Shown in pieces: positions 39,022-48,128 of a DNA stretch of 64,000 nt; position 1 is the stretch's first letter; the number at the start of each line of letters is the position of its first letter. The stretch covers positions 623,001 to 687,000 of the forward strand of contig NZ_CP012700.1 of assembly GCF_001307295.1 (NCBI RefSeq), written 5' to 3'. The notes under the pieces are model-generated. The model was given only the letters and a program-made list of their open reading frames with translations, was not told where the DNA came from and did not search any database. The translations under genes and the position numbers were made by a program. Source of the DNA: Sphingopyxis macrogoltabida (lineage in GTDB: Bacteria > Pseudomonadota > Alphaproteobacteria > Sphingomonadales > Sphingomonadaceae).

Positions 39022-40908
39022 GTGAATGTGACCCATATGAACAAGCCGGCGCGCCGACGCATGACGGCGCTTCGTCTTGCCGCCGCGGGGGCGCTTGTCC
39101 TCGCCGGGCTCGGCGGCGCACCGGCATTTGCCTTCGAGGCGCCCGTCGCGGCAGCGCCCGCGGTCGATGCCGAGACGGCGCGCCTCAACGCCTGGTTCGA
39201 CGCGAAGTTCGAGGAGGAAATGGCGTTCAGTCCGATGTCGCGCGGCTATCAGGGCGACAAAACCGACTATGACAAGATCGACGATTTTTCGGAGGAGGCC
39301 GAGGACCGGAAAATGGACTGGCAGCGCGGGTCGGTCGAGGAGATGAAGGCGAAGTTCGACCGCGCCAAACTGCCCGAGGACGCGCAGCTTTCCTACGATC
39401 TCTGGATCTACCGCTATGAGGATGCGGCGGGCTACGCAAAGTTCCGGCGCAACAATTATGTCTTCCAGCAGATGTACGGGCCGCACACGCGCATCCCGCA
39501 ATTCCTGATGCAGGTGCATAAGGTCGACGATGTGGCGGACATGGACGCCTATATCGTGCGGATCGGCGAAGTCGCGCGCGCGCAGTTGCAATTGCTCGAC
39601 ATCGCAAAAAAAAATGCCGAGGCAGGGTCGCGGGTGCCGCGCTTTTCCTATGAAGCGATGATCGGGCAGGCGCGCGCACTGATCACCGGCGCGCCGTTCG
39701 GCGGCGAGGGCGAAAGCGCGATCTGGTCGGATGCCACCGGGAAAATCGACGGGCTGGTCAAGGCGGGCAAGATCGATCAGGCGAAGGCCGATGCCTATAA
39801 GGAAGCCGCGCGGCAGGCGCTGACCACGAAATGGCTGCCCGCCTATCAGGCGCTGATCGCGTGGTTCGAGTCCGAGTTGCCGAAGGCCGATGCGGTCGCG
39901 ACCGGGGTCGGCAAGAATCCGAACGGCAAGGCCTATTACGACATGCTGCTCGTCAGTTCGACGACGACCGACCTCACCGCCGAACAGATCCATCAGATCG
40001 GCCTCGACGAGGTCGCGCGGATCAAGGGCGAGATGGAGAAGATCAAGGAGCAGGTCGGCTTCAAGGGGACGCTGCAGGATTTCTTCAAATTCGTCCGCGA
40101 CGATCCGCGCTTCTATTATCCGAACACCGATGCGGGGCGGCAGCAATATATAGATGCGGCGACCGCGCACATCGCCTTCATGAAGCAGCAACTGCCGAAA
40201 TATTTCGGCATTCTGCCCAAGGCCGACGTGATCGTGAAACGCGTCGAACCCTATCGCGAGATCGCCGGTGGCGCGCAGCATTATTATATGTCGACCCCCG
40301 ACGGATCGCGGCCGGGCGTCTTCTACGCGCATCTGCTCGACATGAAGTCGATGCCGATCCCGCAGCTCGAGGTGATCGCCTATCATGAAGCGCTGCCCGG
40401 ACATCACATGAACTTTGCGATCGCGCAGGAATTGACCGACATCCCGAACTTCCGCAAATTTCTGTACGTCAATGCCTATCAGGAGGGCTGGGGCCTTTAC
40501 ACCGAGAAGCTCGGCAAGGAGATGGGCGCTTACAAGGATCCCTATTCGGACTTTGGCCGCCTGACGACCGAGATCTGGCGCGCGATCCGGCTGGTTGTCG
40601 ACACCGGGCTCCATTCCAAGGGCTGGACCGAAGATCAGGCGATCAAATATTTCACCGAAAATTCGGCCGCTTCCGAAGGCCAGATCAAAGCCGAGGTACG
40701 GCGTTACATCATCATGCCGGGGCAGGCCACCGGCTACAAGATCGGCATGATCCAGATGGAGAAGCTGCGCAAGAAAGCCGAAGACGCGCTGGGCGACAAG
40801 TTCGATATCAAGGGCTTCCACGACACGATCCTCGGCCGCGGGCAGGCGCCGCTCGACCTGCTCGAACGCCGCGTCGATCAGTGGATCGCAAGGCAAAAGG
40901 CGGCGTGA
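39022..40908 (+). CDS. DUF885 family metallopeptidase-like protein
   Basis: The 628-residue exported protein has a signal (LAAAGALVLAGLGGAPAFA) and the all-helical DUF885 fold. The hallmark AYHEALPGHHMNFAIAQ contains H455, E456 and the pair GHH at 460-461, which can bind zinc; VNAYQEGWGLYTEKLGKEMG supplies a second conserved Glu. Family members have been linked to peptidase activity, but few are characterised. The start is uncertain: GTG at 39022 has GGGAG seven bases upstream, while ATG at 39037 would shorten the signal only slightly. It lies 50 bases after the dehydrogenase and is followed by a strong hairpin, so it may end the first transcript of the island. Confidence 0.82.
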   Translation: MNVTHMNKPARRRMTALRLAAAGALVLAGLGGAPAFAFEAPVAAAPAVDAETARLNAWFDAKFEEEMAFSPMSRGYQGDKTDYDKIDDFSEEAEDRKMDWQRGSVEEMKAKFDRAKLPEDAQLSYDLWIYRYEDAAGYAKFRRNNYVFQQMYGPHTRIPQFLMQVHKVDDVADMDAYIVRIGEVARAQLQLLDIAKKNAEAGSRVPRFSYEAMIGQARALITGAPFGGEGESAIWSDATGKIDGLVKAGKIDQAKADAYKEAARQALTTKWLPAYQALIAWFESELPKADAVATGVGKNPNGKAYYDMLLVSSTTTDLTAEQIHQIGLDEVARIKGEMEKIKEQVGFKGTLQDFFKFVRDDPRFYYPNTDAGRQQYIDAATAHIAFMKQQLPKYFGILPKADVIVKRVEPYREIAGGAQHYYMSTPDGSRPGVFYAHLLDMKSMPIPQLEVIAYHEALPGHHMNFAIAQELTDIPNFRKFLYVNAYQEGWGLYTEKLGKEMGAYKDPYSDFGRLTTEIWRAIRLVVDTGLHSKGWTEDQAIKYFTENSAASEGQIKAEVRRYIIMPGQATGYKIGMIQMEKLRKKAEDALGDKFDIKGFHDTILGRGQAPLDLLERRVDQWIARQKAA

Positions 40909-40914
40909 TCCTTT

Positions 40915-40950
40915 GGCGCGACCCGCCCGCTTCGGCGGGCGGGTCGCGCC
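40915..40950 (+). terminator. Hairpin with UUCG tetraloop after the DUF885 gene
   Basis: A perfect 16-base stem (40915-40930 and 40935-40950) closes a C-UUCG-G tetraloop, an exceptionally stable RNA structure. There is no T-run, so it may act as a factor-dependent terminator or an mRNA 3' protector. It starts seven bases after the stop codon. Confidence 0.65.
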
Positions 40951-40970
40951 CCGGGCAATGCCCAGAATTT

Positions 40971-40987
40971 CTGACCCTCTGGGTCAG
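40971..40987. promoter_or_regulatory. CTGACCC palindrome upstream of the amidohydrolase gene
   Basis: CTGACCC-TCT-GGGTCAG is a perfect 7-3-7 palindrome. It is followed by TTATTACGTTGCCTCAGGC, which loosely resembles the GGTTTGCTCAGGC element at 31517. It lies about 140 bases before the amidohydrolase start and is a candidate operator. Confidence 0.4.
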
Positions 40988-41128
40988 CTTTATTACGTTG
41001 CCTCAGGCTTTGGCTGTCACCCATTAGGGGCATAGGCCCAAGATAAACTGGGGCTGGGAAACAGAAATTCGAAAGCGTCGCCAGGGTTTCGCGGGCGGGG
41101 CGTTCGTCAGAACGACAAGAGGGACAGG

Positions 41129-42565
41129 ATGAAGATCGCCGCACGGATTTCGGGGCTGCTGCTTGCCGCCACCATGATTGCTTCGCCCGCGCTCGCGCAG
41201 GATAACGGGCCCGAAGCGCGGCCGATCTATAATCGCGACCAGTGGCTGCCCAAGTCGGTGCCGCTTTCGGACGATGTGCTGCGCATTCCGGTCCCCGCCG
41301 ACTATAACGCGCCGAAGGGATCGTTCGTGCTCGTCGGCGGCCGGCTGTTCGATGGCACCGGCAAGGCGGCGCGCCCGGCGACGATCGTCGTGCAGGGCAA
41401 AGCGATCACCGCCGTCCTCGGTCCCGACGACAAGAACTGGCCCGCCGATGCCGTCGTCTACGACGTCACCGGCAAGACGGTGATGCCCGGCCTCATCGAC
41501 CTCCACACGCATCTGACCTTCCTCGATGTCGCCGACTCGAGCGTCTATTCGGCCGCGCATTTGAGCGGCGCGGAATCGGCGATGCGCGGGCTGCGGCGGA
41601 TGGGCATCCATCTGCAGGCCGGCGTGACCAGCGTGCGCGACGTCGCGTCGCACGGCGACACGCCGTTCGTGCTAAAGCGGCTGCAGGCGGCGGGTGAAAT
41701 CGCCGGGCCGCGCATCTTCACCGCGGGGCAGCTCATCACCCAAACCGGCGGCCACGCCGCGCTGCACGCGATGATGCCGGGCTATCCCGAAAAGCCGAAC
41801 GACAATCCCAATTCGATGGTGCGGATCGCGTCCGGCCCGGACGAATGGCGCGAAGCGGTGCGCATCCAGTTCGCCAAGGGGGCGGACCTGATCAAGCTGG
41901 CCAGCGAATATTCGCAGGCGGAAATCACCGCTGCGGTCGACGAGGCGCACTCGCTCGGCCTGCCGGTGACGGTCGACAGCGAAACGCAATATATCGACAT
42001 GGCGATCAAGGCCGGCGTCGACTCGATCGAGCATCCGCTGCCGCGCAGCGACGCGGCGGTCGCGCTGATGGCGAAGCGCGGTATCGCCTCGGTGCCGACC
42101 TTCGTCCCCTATCGCATCATCAGCCGCTCGTCGGGCGGCTATTTCGGTTCGACCTCGCGCCGCTTCGAACTCAACGAGACGACGATTCTGGAGATGGGCA
42201 AGAAGATGCGTCGCGCCGGGGTCAAGATGGGGATCGGGCTCGACCTGATCGTCAACTGGCCCGAATATATGCCCGGCGCCTATATCAACGAACTCGAGAG
42301 CTTTACCCAGATCGGCTACACCAAGGCCGAGGCGCTGGTCGCGGCGACGAAGACGAGCGCCGAGATCATGCACATGGGCGACCGGCTGGGGACGATCGAG
42401 CCCGGCAAGCTCGCCGACATCATCGTCGTCGACGGCAACCCCGACGAGGATTTCAAGGCGCTGGAAAAGGTGCGCACCGCTTTCGTCGGCGGCCGGCTGA
42501 TGCTGCAGGACGGCCGCATCTATAAGCCCGCGCACGAAGAAGTGCCGATGCCGGAGAGGAAATAG
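41129..42565 (+). CDS. Secreted amidohydrolase, Xaa-Pro dipeptidase-like
   Basis: The 478-residue protein has a signal (ISGLLLAATMIASPALAQ) and an amidohydrolase barrel. The metal motif H126/H128 is in GLIDLHTHLTFLD, a lysine candidate is in GADLIKLASE near 253, a histidine in SIEHPLPRSD near 299, and GIGLDLIVNW near 370 takes the place of the last Asp. Proteins of this layout include bacterial X-Pro and cyclic-dipeptide hydrolases. The strand that normally carries a metal His (H-A-x-G type) reads LPVTVDSETQYID here, so one ligand appears replaced. The start has AGGGACAGG upstream. It opens the second plus-strand run of the island. Confidence 0.85.
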   Translation: MKIAARISGLLLAATMIASPALAQDNGPEARPIYNRDQWLPKSVPLSDDVLRIPVPADYNAPKGSFVLVGGRLFDGTGKAARPATIVVQGKAITAVLGPDDKNWPADAVVYDVTGKTVMPGLIDLHTHLTFLDVADSSVYSAAHLSGAESAMRGLRRMGIHLQAGVTSVRDVASHGDTPFVLKRLQAAGEIAGPRIFTAGQLITQTGGHAALHAMMPGYPEKPNDNPNSMVRIASGPDEWREAVRIQFAKGADLIKLASEYSQAEITAAVDEAHSLGLPVTVDSETQYIDMAIKAGVDSIEHPLPRSDAAVALMAKRGIASVPTFVPYRIISRSSGGYFGSTSRRFELNETTILEMGKKMRRAGVKMGIGLDLIVNWPEYMPGAYINELESFTQIGYTKAEALVAATKTSAEIMHMGDRLGTIEPGKLADIIVVDGNPDEDFKALEKVRTAFVGGRLMLQDGRIYKPAHEEVPMPERK

Positions 42566-42645
42566 CGCGGACAGCGGAGCGAGCCGCCGGGCGGATCAGC
42601 CACGCACTTTGAACCCGGCCTGCCAATCGAAAAGGCATTCCACCC

Positions 42646-44727
42646 ATGAAAAATCTGTTCGCCGCCGCCCTGCTTGCCGGTACCGCGCTGGCCGCTACCG
42701 TGCCCGCAGCTTCGGCCCAGGAGGCGCCGGCGGCCGCCGCTGGCGTAGCGTCGCCGAAGCCGGAACGGGGCAGTTTCGGGTTCGACACCGCAGGCATGGA
42801 CCGTGCGGCCAAACCCGGCGACGATTTCTATGAATATGCCAACGGCACCTGGGCGAAGAACACGCCCATCCCGGCCGACAAGGCCAATTACGGCATGTTC
42901 ATCGCGCTCGACGATTTGTCGAAGCAGCGCGTGCGCGGGATTCTCGATGCCGCCGGGGCCGACGACAAAAGCCTGATTGGCCGCGCTTATGCGAGTTATC
43001 TCGACGGCGCGACGGTCGAGACGCTCGGGTTGGCGCCGATCCGGCCGTGGCTCGACAAGGTCCGGAGATTGAAGGACCGCAAAGGCTATTCGGCGCTTGT
43101 CGCCGAGGCGGCGCAGATCGGGGTGAGCGGCGTCTATGGCTCGTCGGGGGCATGGGCGGGCTATCGGCTGCCCTACACTTGGCCCGACGACGAGCAGCCG
43201 GGGCGGATGCTTCTGGTGATCGAACAGGGCGGTACCGGCATGCCCGACCGGGACATGTATCTTGCTGACACCCCGAAGATGGCGGCGATCCGCACGGCTT
43301 ATGTGGCGCATCTCGCGAAGCTGTTGACGCTGGCTGGCGAAACCGGCGCCGAGGCGCGCGCCGAGGCGATCATGGCGGTCGAGACCGAGATCGCCAAAGC
43401 CTATTGGAGCCGCGACGATTCGACCGATTCCACCAAGACCTATAACAAGTTCACGCTGGCCGAGACGGCGCGATTCTCCACCCCGACGCTCGATATGGCG
43501 GCGGTGCTGAAGGCGTGGAACCCGGCGATCGCCGAAGTCCAGATCCGTATGCCGAGCGCGACCAAGGCGGCGGCGCAGATCCTCGACCGCGCGCCGCTGC
43601 AGGTGCTCAAGGATCAGCTGCTGGTGCGTAGCCTCGACGATCTGTCGGCGGCGCTGCCCGACGCGATCGGACGCGAGAATTTCGCCTTCTATGGCACGGT
43701 GATGAAGGGCGCGCCCGAACAGGCACCGCGCTGGCAGCGCGGCGTCGATTTCATGGAAGAGGCGTTCGGCGAGGCGATCGGCAAGGAATATGCCGCGCGC
43801 TATTTCCCGCCTGCATACAAGGTCGAACTGCGCGCCTTGATCGACAACATCCTCGCTGCCATGGACCGCCGCATCGACAAGCTGGCGTGGATGCAGCCCC
43901 AAACCAAGGCGCGCGCGAAGGAAAAGCTCAAGGGCTTTACCGTCAAGATCGGCCATCCCGACCAGTGGCGCGATTATAGCGGCTTGCAGGTCGAACGCGG
44001 CGATCTGTTCGGCAACCTCGTCCGCGCCAACCGTTTCAACTTCGACTATATGATCGAAAAAGCCGGCCAGCCGACGCGGCGCTGGGAATGGCTGATGACG
44101 CCGCAGACCGTCAACGCCCACGCCCATTACAACCAGCTCGAGATCGTCTTCCCGGCGGCGTTCCTTCAGCCTGCCTTCTATGATCCCTATGCCGATCCCG
44201 CCGTCAATTATGGCGCGATCGGCGCGGTGATCGGGCACGAGATCATCCATCATTTTGACGATCAGGGCGCGCAATATAACGAGAAGGGTGAACTCGCGAA
44301 CTGGTGGACGCCCGAAGACAAGGCGGCGTTCAAACAGGCGACGCAGGCGATGGTCGAACAGGCCGAAACTTACGAAGTGCTGCCCGGCGAGCATATGAAG
44401 GGCGAGTTCGCGCTCGGCGAGAATATCGGCGATCTCGCCGGAATGACGCTGGCCTATGACGCCTATCGCGCGTCGCTCGGCGGCAAGGAGGCGCCGGTGA
44501 TCGACGGCTTCACCGGCGATCAGCGCTTCTTCCTCGGCTGGGCGCAGATCTGGCGGCGTAATTATCGCGAGGCGGACCTGCGCCAGCGGCTGATGACCGA
44601 CGCGCATGCGCCATCGATCCAGCGCGTGTGGGTGATGCGCAATCTCGATGCCTGGTACGACGCATATGGCGTGAAGCCCGGCGACAAACTGTATCTCGCG
44701 CCCGAAAAACGCATCCGGGTCTGGTGA
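42646..44727 (+). CDS. M13 family metallopeptidase (neprilysin/PepO-like)
   Basis: M13 peptidases cleave oligopeptides of limited size. The 693-residue protein has a Sec signal (LLAGTALAATVPAASAQE), the N-terminal M13 domain (GDDFYEYANGTWAKNTPIPA near 60-80) and a C-terminal thermolysin-like domain. The zinc motif is HEIIHHFDDQGAQYN with H531, E532 and H535, and the third ligand lies in GENIGDLAGMTLAYDAY near 590. The substrate-binding NAHAHYNQLEIVFPAA is present. It appears fully catalytic and secreted. It follows the amidohydrolase by 80 bases and precedes a small membrane protein by 10 bases. Confidence 0.93.
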   Translation: MKNLFAAALLAGTALAATVPAASAQEAPAAAAGVASPKPERGSFGFDTAGMDRAAKPGDDFYEYANGTWAKNTPIPADKANYGMFIALDDLSKQRVRGILDAAGADDKSLIGRAYASYLDGATVETLGLAPIRPWLDKVRRLKDRKGYSALVAEAAQIGVSGVYGSSGAWAGYRLPYTWPDDEQPGRMLLVIEQGGTGMPDRDMYLADTPKMAAIRTAYVAHLAKLLTLAGETGAEARAEAIMAVETEIAKAYWSRDDSTDSTKTYNKFTLAETARFSTPTLDMAAVLKAWNPAIAEVQIRMPSATKAAAQILDRAPLQVLKDQLLVRSLDDLSAALPDAIGRENFAFYGTVMKGAPEQAPRWQRGVDFMEEAFGEAIGKEYAARYFPPAYKVELRALIDNILAAMDRRIDKLAWMQPQTKARAKEKLKGFTVKIGHPDQWRDYSGLQVERGDLFGNLVRANRFNFDYMIEKAGQPTRRWEWLMTPQTVNAHAHYNQLEIVFPAAFLQPAFYDPYADPAVNYGAIGAVIGHEIIHHFDDQGAQYNEKGELANWWTPEDKAAFKQATQAMVEQAETYEVLPGEHMKGEFALGENIGDLAGMTLAYDAYRASLGGKEAPVIDGFTGDQRFFLGWAQIWRRNYREADLRQRLMTDAHAPSIQRVWVMRNLDAWYDAYGVKPGDKLYLAPEKRIRVW

Positions 44728-44737
44728 GGAACTGGCC

Positions 44738-45028
44738 ATGAATGATCCCGAAATTCCCGCGCCGCCGGCCGACCCGGCCAAGACCGGCGTCCTGCACGGG
44801 CGCTTCGGCCGCACCATCGCCTTTTCGGTCATCGGGCTTGCAGTGCTGAGCTGGATCGCGGTCGGCGCCTTTCTGCTTCTGTTCGAACCGACGCTGGGCC
44901 AGCGGGTCGGGGCGGTTACCGCTGCGGCCGTGGTGACCGAGGGTGCCTTCTGGACCTGCACCGCCGTGTTCGGGATTTCGGTGTTCCAGAAGATCAAAAA
45001 CCTGCTCGGCGGTCGTGGCCGAAGCTGA
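44738..45028 (+). CDS. Small two-helix membrane protein of unknown function
   Basis: The 96-residue protein has a Pro-rich start (MNDPEIPAPPADPAK), two hydrophobic helices (IAFSVIGLAVLSWIAVGAFLLL about 28-49, and VTAAAVVTEGAFWTCTAVFG) and a basic tail (KIKNLLGGRGRS). I recognise no family. It begins ten bases after the M13 gene and 57 bases ahead of the second dehydrogenase, so it is probably co-expressed. It could be an accessory or assembly factor for one of these; that is speculation. Confidence 0.7.
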   Translation: MNDPEIPAPPADPAKTGVLHGRFGRTIAFSVIGLAVLSWIAVGAFLLLFEPTLGQRVGAVTAAAVVTEGAFWTCTAVFGISVFQKIKNLLGGRGRS

Positions 45029-45085
45029 CGTTCGTTATTTTTGGAAATTTGATGGTGTTCGATGATGAATGAAGGGATTTCGGTC

Positions 45086-47179
45086 ATGCGGGGATGGCGG
45101 AAACTGGTGTTGAGCGTCGCGGCGGCGCTGCCGCTCGCGGCATGCGGCGGATCGGGTGACGATGCGGGCGCGATGGCGGCGTGGATGCGCGAAACGGCGC
45201 AATATTATACGGCGTCCGAGGTCGACGCAGCGAATGTTGAAAAGCTGGGCGTCGCATGGGAATTCACCGGCTTCGTGGTGCGTGGCCGCACCAATCGCGG
45301 GGTCGAGGCGACGCCGATCGTCGTCGATGGCGTCATGTACACCACCGGGCCGTGGAGCGTCGTCTATGCGCTCGATGCGAAGACGGGCAAATTGCTGTGG
45401 CAATATGATCCCGACGTCGACGGCCAGTTCGCGCGGCGGACCTGCTGCGACGCGGTGAACCGCGGCGTCGCGGTCGACGACGGCATGGTCTATGTCGCGA
45501 CGCTCGACGGCTATCTCGTCGGCCTCGATGCCAAGACCGGCAAGCCGAGTTGGAAAGTCGACACGATCACCGACCGCAGCCGCAGCTATGCGATCACCGG
45601 GGCGCCGCGCGTCGCCGGCAAGAATGTCGTGATCGGAAACGGCGGCGGCGAAATGGGTGTCCGCGGCTATGCCAGCGCCTTCGACAAGAAGACCGGCAAG
45701 TTCGCCTGGCGCTTCTTCATCGTCCCGGGCGACCCGGCGGCGGGACCCGACGAACATCCCGAAGTGACCGAGGCACGCAAGACGTGGGACCCCAAGTCGG
45801 CGTGGGATCTCGGCGGCGGCGGAACCGCCTGGGATTCGATCGTCTATGATCCCGACACCAACATCGTCTATGTCGGTACCGGCAACGGCAGCCCGCATTC
45901 GGTGTGGCAGCGCAGCCCCGCCGGCGGCGACAATCTCTATCTCTCGTCGATCCTCGCGCTCGACGCCGATAGCGGGCGCAAGAAGTGGCATTACCAGACG
46001 ACGCCGCAGGATAGCTGGGACTATACGGCGACCCAGAACATGATCCTGACCGACATGGAAGTCGGTGGGCGTCTGCGCAAGGTGATCATGCAGGCGCCGA
46101 AGAACGGCTTTTTCTATGTCCTCGACCGGGTGACCGGCGAGCTGTTGTCGGCGGAAAAATATACCACCGTCACCTGGGCCGAGCGGGTCGACATGAAGAC
46201 CGGACGCCCCGTGCTGACCGAGCAGTCGGATTTCTCCAAGGGCAAGAAACTGGTCTGGCCGTCGGAGGCGGGCGGGCACAACTGGCCGCCGATGGCGTAT
46301 AACGAGCAGACGAAGCTCGTCTATATTCCGGTCCTCGAAACGCCGATGACCTTCCAGATGAAGCCGCAGCCCTATCGGCCCTATAGCGTCGTGCAAGGGG
46401 TCGAGACCGGCCTGCCGGCCTTCGGCGATCCCAACGACAAGGCATTGGCGCCCTTGCTCAAGGACCAGCCCAAGCCGCGGTTCGAACAGGTCCTGAAAGC
46501 CTGGGACCCGGTGAAGCAGAAGCTCGTCTGGAGTTCGAAGGTGATGCCGTTCTGGAGCGGCGGCGTGATGACGACCGCCAACGGGCTGGTGATGCAGGGC
46601 TCGGCCGACGGCTACCTCACCGTCTATGACGGGCGGACGGGCAAGGTGCTGCGCCGGATCAACATCGGCACCGGCATCATGGCGGCGCCGATGGCCTATG
46701 AGGTCGACGGCGAGCAATATGTCGCGGTGGCCGCGGGCTTCGGCGGCGCGATGAACGCCTATTTCATGCCCGGATGGGCCGCCGCCGAGCGCGAGAACAA
46801 CCCGCGCCTGATCGTCTTCAAGCTGGATGGCGCACCGGTAAAGCTCGCGGCGCTTCGCAAGCCGATGCCGTTGCTCCCCGCACCGGCAAACTTCCGCGGA
46901 ACGGCGGCGCAGGTGGCGCGTGGCGGACAGCTCTTTGCCGAGAATTGCTCGCGTTGCCATGGCGATTCGACGGGATCGGGCGGCTATCCGAACCTGTGGA
47001 AGATGACGCCCGAAACGCACGAGGCCTTCAACAGCATCGTGCTCGATGGCGCATTCGTCTATGCAGGCATGGCGGCTTTCGGCGACATATTGAGCAAGAA
47101 CGACGCGCGCGACATCCACGCCTATCTGGCCGAACCCGTCGCGGTCGAGCCGGCGACGGCGCTGAAAAGCATCCATTGA
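45086..47179 (+). CDS. PQQ-dependent quinohaemoprotein dehydrogenase B (lipoprotein)
   Basis: The 697-residue protein is homologous to the dehydrogenase at 36881-38971: propeller blades (VVYALDAKTGKLLWQYDP; MQAPKNGFFYVLDRVTGELL), adjacent cysteines in RRTCCDAVNRG near 118, the Asp in DSWDYTATQN near 312 and a C-terminal cytochrome c with CSRCH near 620. Unlike that one, it has a lipoprotein signal (LSVAAALPLAACGGSG), so it should be anchored to a membrane in the periplasm. I chose the ATG at 45086 because GGGA lies eight bases upstream and gives the signal directly; ATGs at 45062 and 45065 are alternatives. A DUF336 gene follows 11 bases later. Confidence 0.9.
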   Translation: MRGWRKLVLSVAAALPLAACGGSGDDAGAMAAWMRETAQYYTASEVDAANVEKLGVAWEFTGFVVRGRTNRGVEATPIVVDGVMYTTGPWSVVYALDAKTGKLLWQYDPDVDGQFARRTCCDAVNRGVAVDDGMVYVATLDGYLVGLDAKTGKPSWKVDTITDRSRSYAITGAPRVAGKNVVIGNGGGEMGVRGYASAFDKKTGKFAWRFFIVPGDPAAGPDEHPEVTEARKTWDPKSAWDLGGGGTAWDSIVYDPDTNIVYVGTGNGSPHSVWQRSPAGGDNLYLSSILALDADSGRKKWHYQTTPQDSWDYTATQNMILTDMEVGGRLRKVIMQAPKNGFFYVLDRVTGELLSAEKYTTVTWAERVDMKTGRPVLTEQSDFSKGKKLVWPSEAGGHNWPPMAYNEQTKLVYIPVLETPMTFQMKPQPYRPYSVVQGVETGLPAFGDPNDKALAPLLKDQPKPRFEQVLKAWDPVKQKLVWSSKVMPFWSGGVMTTANGLVMQGSADGYLTVYDGRTGKVLRRINIGTGIMAAPMAYEVDGEQYVAVAAGFGGAMNAYFMPGWAAAERENNPRLIVFKLDGAPVKLAALRKPMPLLPAPANFRGTAAQVARGGQLFAENCSRCHGDSTGSGGYPNLWKMTPETHEAFNSIVLDGAFVYAGMAAFGDILSKNDARDIHAYLAEPVAVEPATALKSIH

Positions 47180-47190
47180 GGATCGATCCA

Positions 47191-47664
47191 ATGACCCGAA
47201 TCCTGTTTTCGGCCGCGGTTGCGGCGTGCCTGTCCGTTTCGGCCGCGGCCGAACCCGGCGATGCGATGGTGGGCCTGGCCGACGCGCAGGCGATTGCCGG
47301 ACGTGTCCAGCAGACGGCGATCGAAAAGGGGCTCAACATGGCGATCGTCGTCGTCAATCGCGAGGGCCGGGTCATCCTGTCGTACCGGATGGACGGCTCT
47401 TCCTTCATCAACCTTGCGCTTGCCGAAAAGAAGGCGGCGACCGCGGCGGCGATCGGCGCTCCGACCTCGATCCTCGAGCAGGTGGCCGATGGCGGGAAGC
47501 CATCGCTGCTGTCGGTGCCGGGTGCGGCGCTGGTCGGCGGCGGCGTCCCGATCATGCGCGGCGACCGGATCGTCGGCGGCATCGGAGTCAGCGGCGGGTC
47601 GGCGCAGGACGACGAAGCTGTCGCCAAATCGGGTCTCGACGCTGCCGCGTCTGGCGCCAAATAG
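47191..47664 (+). CDS. Secreted GlcG/HbpS (DUF336) family protein
   Basis: The 157-residue protein has a Sec signal (LFSAAVAACLSVSAAAEP) and a heme-degrading/HbpS-like domain: MAIVVVNREGRVILSYRMDG near 50-70, and the glycine-rich end VPGAALVGGGVPIMRGDRIV, then GGIGVSGGSAQDDE. These domains bind small ligands such as haem; the exact role is not known. They are often encoded beside PQQ or other dehydrogenases, as here, where the gene starts 11 bases after dehydrogenase B, with GAGG upstream. A role in cofactor or electron-transfer support is inferred from position only. Confidence 0.85.
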   Translation: MTRILFSAAVAACLSVSAAAEPGDAMVGLADAQAIAGRVQQTAIEKGLNMAIVVVNREGRVILSYRMDGSSFINLALAEKKAATAAAIGAPTSILEQVADGGKPSLLSVPGAALVGGGVPIMRGDRIVGGIGVSGGSAQDDEAVAKSGLDAAASGAK

Positions 47665-48128
47665 CGCCGCGAAGATAGGCAAACACGGGCCCCTGACGCC
47701 CTGTTTTTATCGGTCTCAGTCGCGATCGACCGGGCGCGCGAAACCCGCCGGTCGGCGACGGCCCTACATGTTTTGAAACGCCCGAAAACCTCCTGTTGAG
47801 GCGGGGCGCAGCTCTATGCTCGCGCCATGTGCCGCGTCATTCGCAGCCTCGCGGAGCAGCCAGATTGCGCGACGATCGTACCCTTAGCCTATCTGATGCT
47901 ACGGACCAGAATTACTGTGTTTTGCGTCGCGCCATTTTGGTGCAGCAAGATGTTACCAATAAAAGTCAGAGAGGTGCCATTGTTCCCGTTTTCAGGGAAC
48001 CCGACGCTTGTAGTGCAAGCGTACCTAAAGTCGTGAAGTAATAAAAAGTAATAATAATAAATACTTCTGAATCTTTCAGGAATTTACGGTCGAATATCTC
48101 TCTAATTATAATTTCTGCGGGGACCCTA
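47665..48128. other. 464-base intergenic region, AT-rich before the ABC genes
   Basis: No gene is supported; short frames at 47796-48041 and 47827-48036 lack a ribosome site and homology. A weak stem with GCCCTGTTTTTATC near 47697-47712 could end the DUF336 transcript. From about 48035 the sequence becomes AT-rich (AAGTAATAATAATAAATACT, AATTATAATTTC) up to GCGGGGACC just before the ATP-binding gene, so the promoter is probably here. AATAATAATAAA is shared with the AT-rich region near 31690. Confidence 0.6.

Noticed and set aside
36881..47179. Polyvinyl-alcohol or polyethylene-glycol degradation genes
   Set aside because: The PQQ-haem dehydrogenases resemble those enzymes in layout, but no oxidised-PVA hydrolase or associated genes were recognised and the neighbours are peptidases.
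47796..48041. Small genes in the gap before the ABC unit
   Set aside because: Two overlapping short frames lack ribosome sites, homology and codon bias, and they lie where the sequence turns into an AT-rich promoter region.
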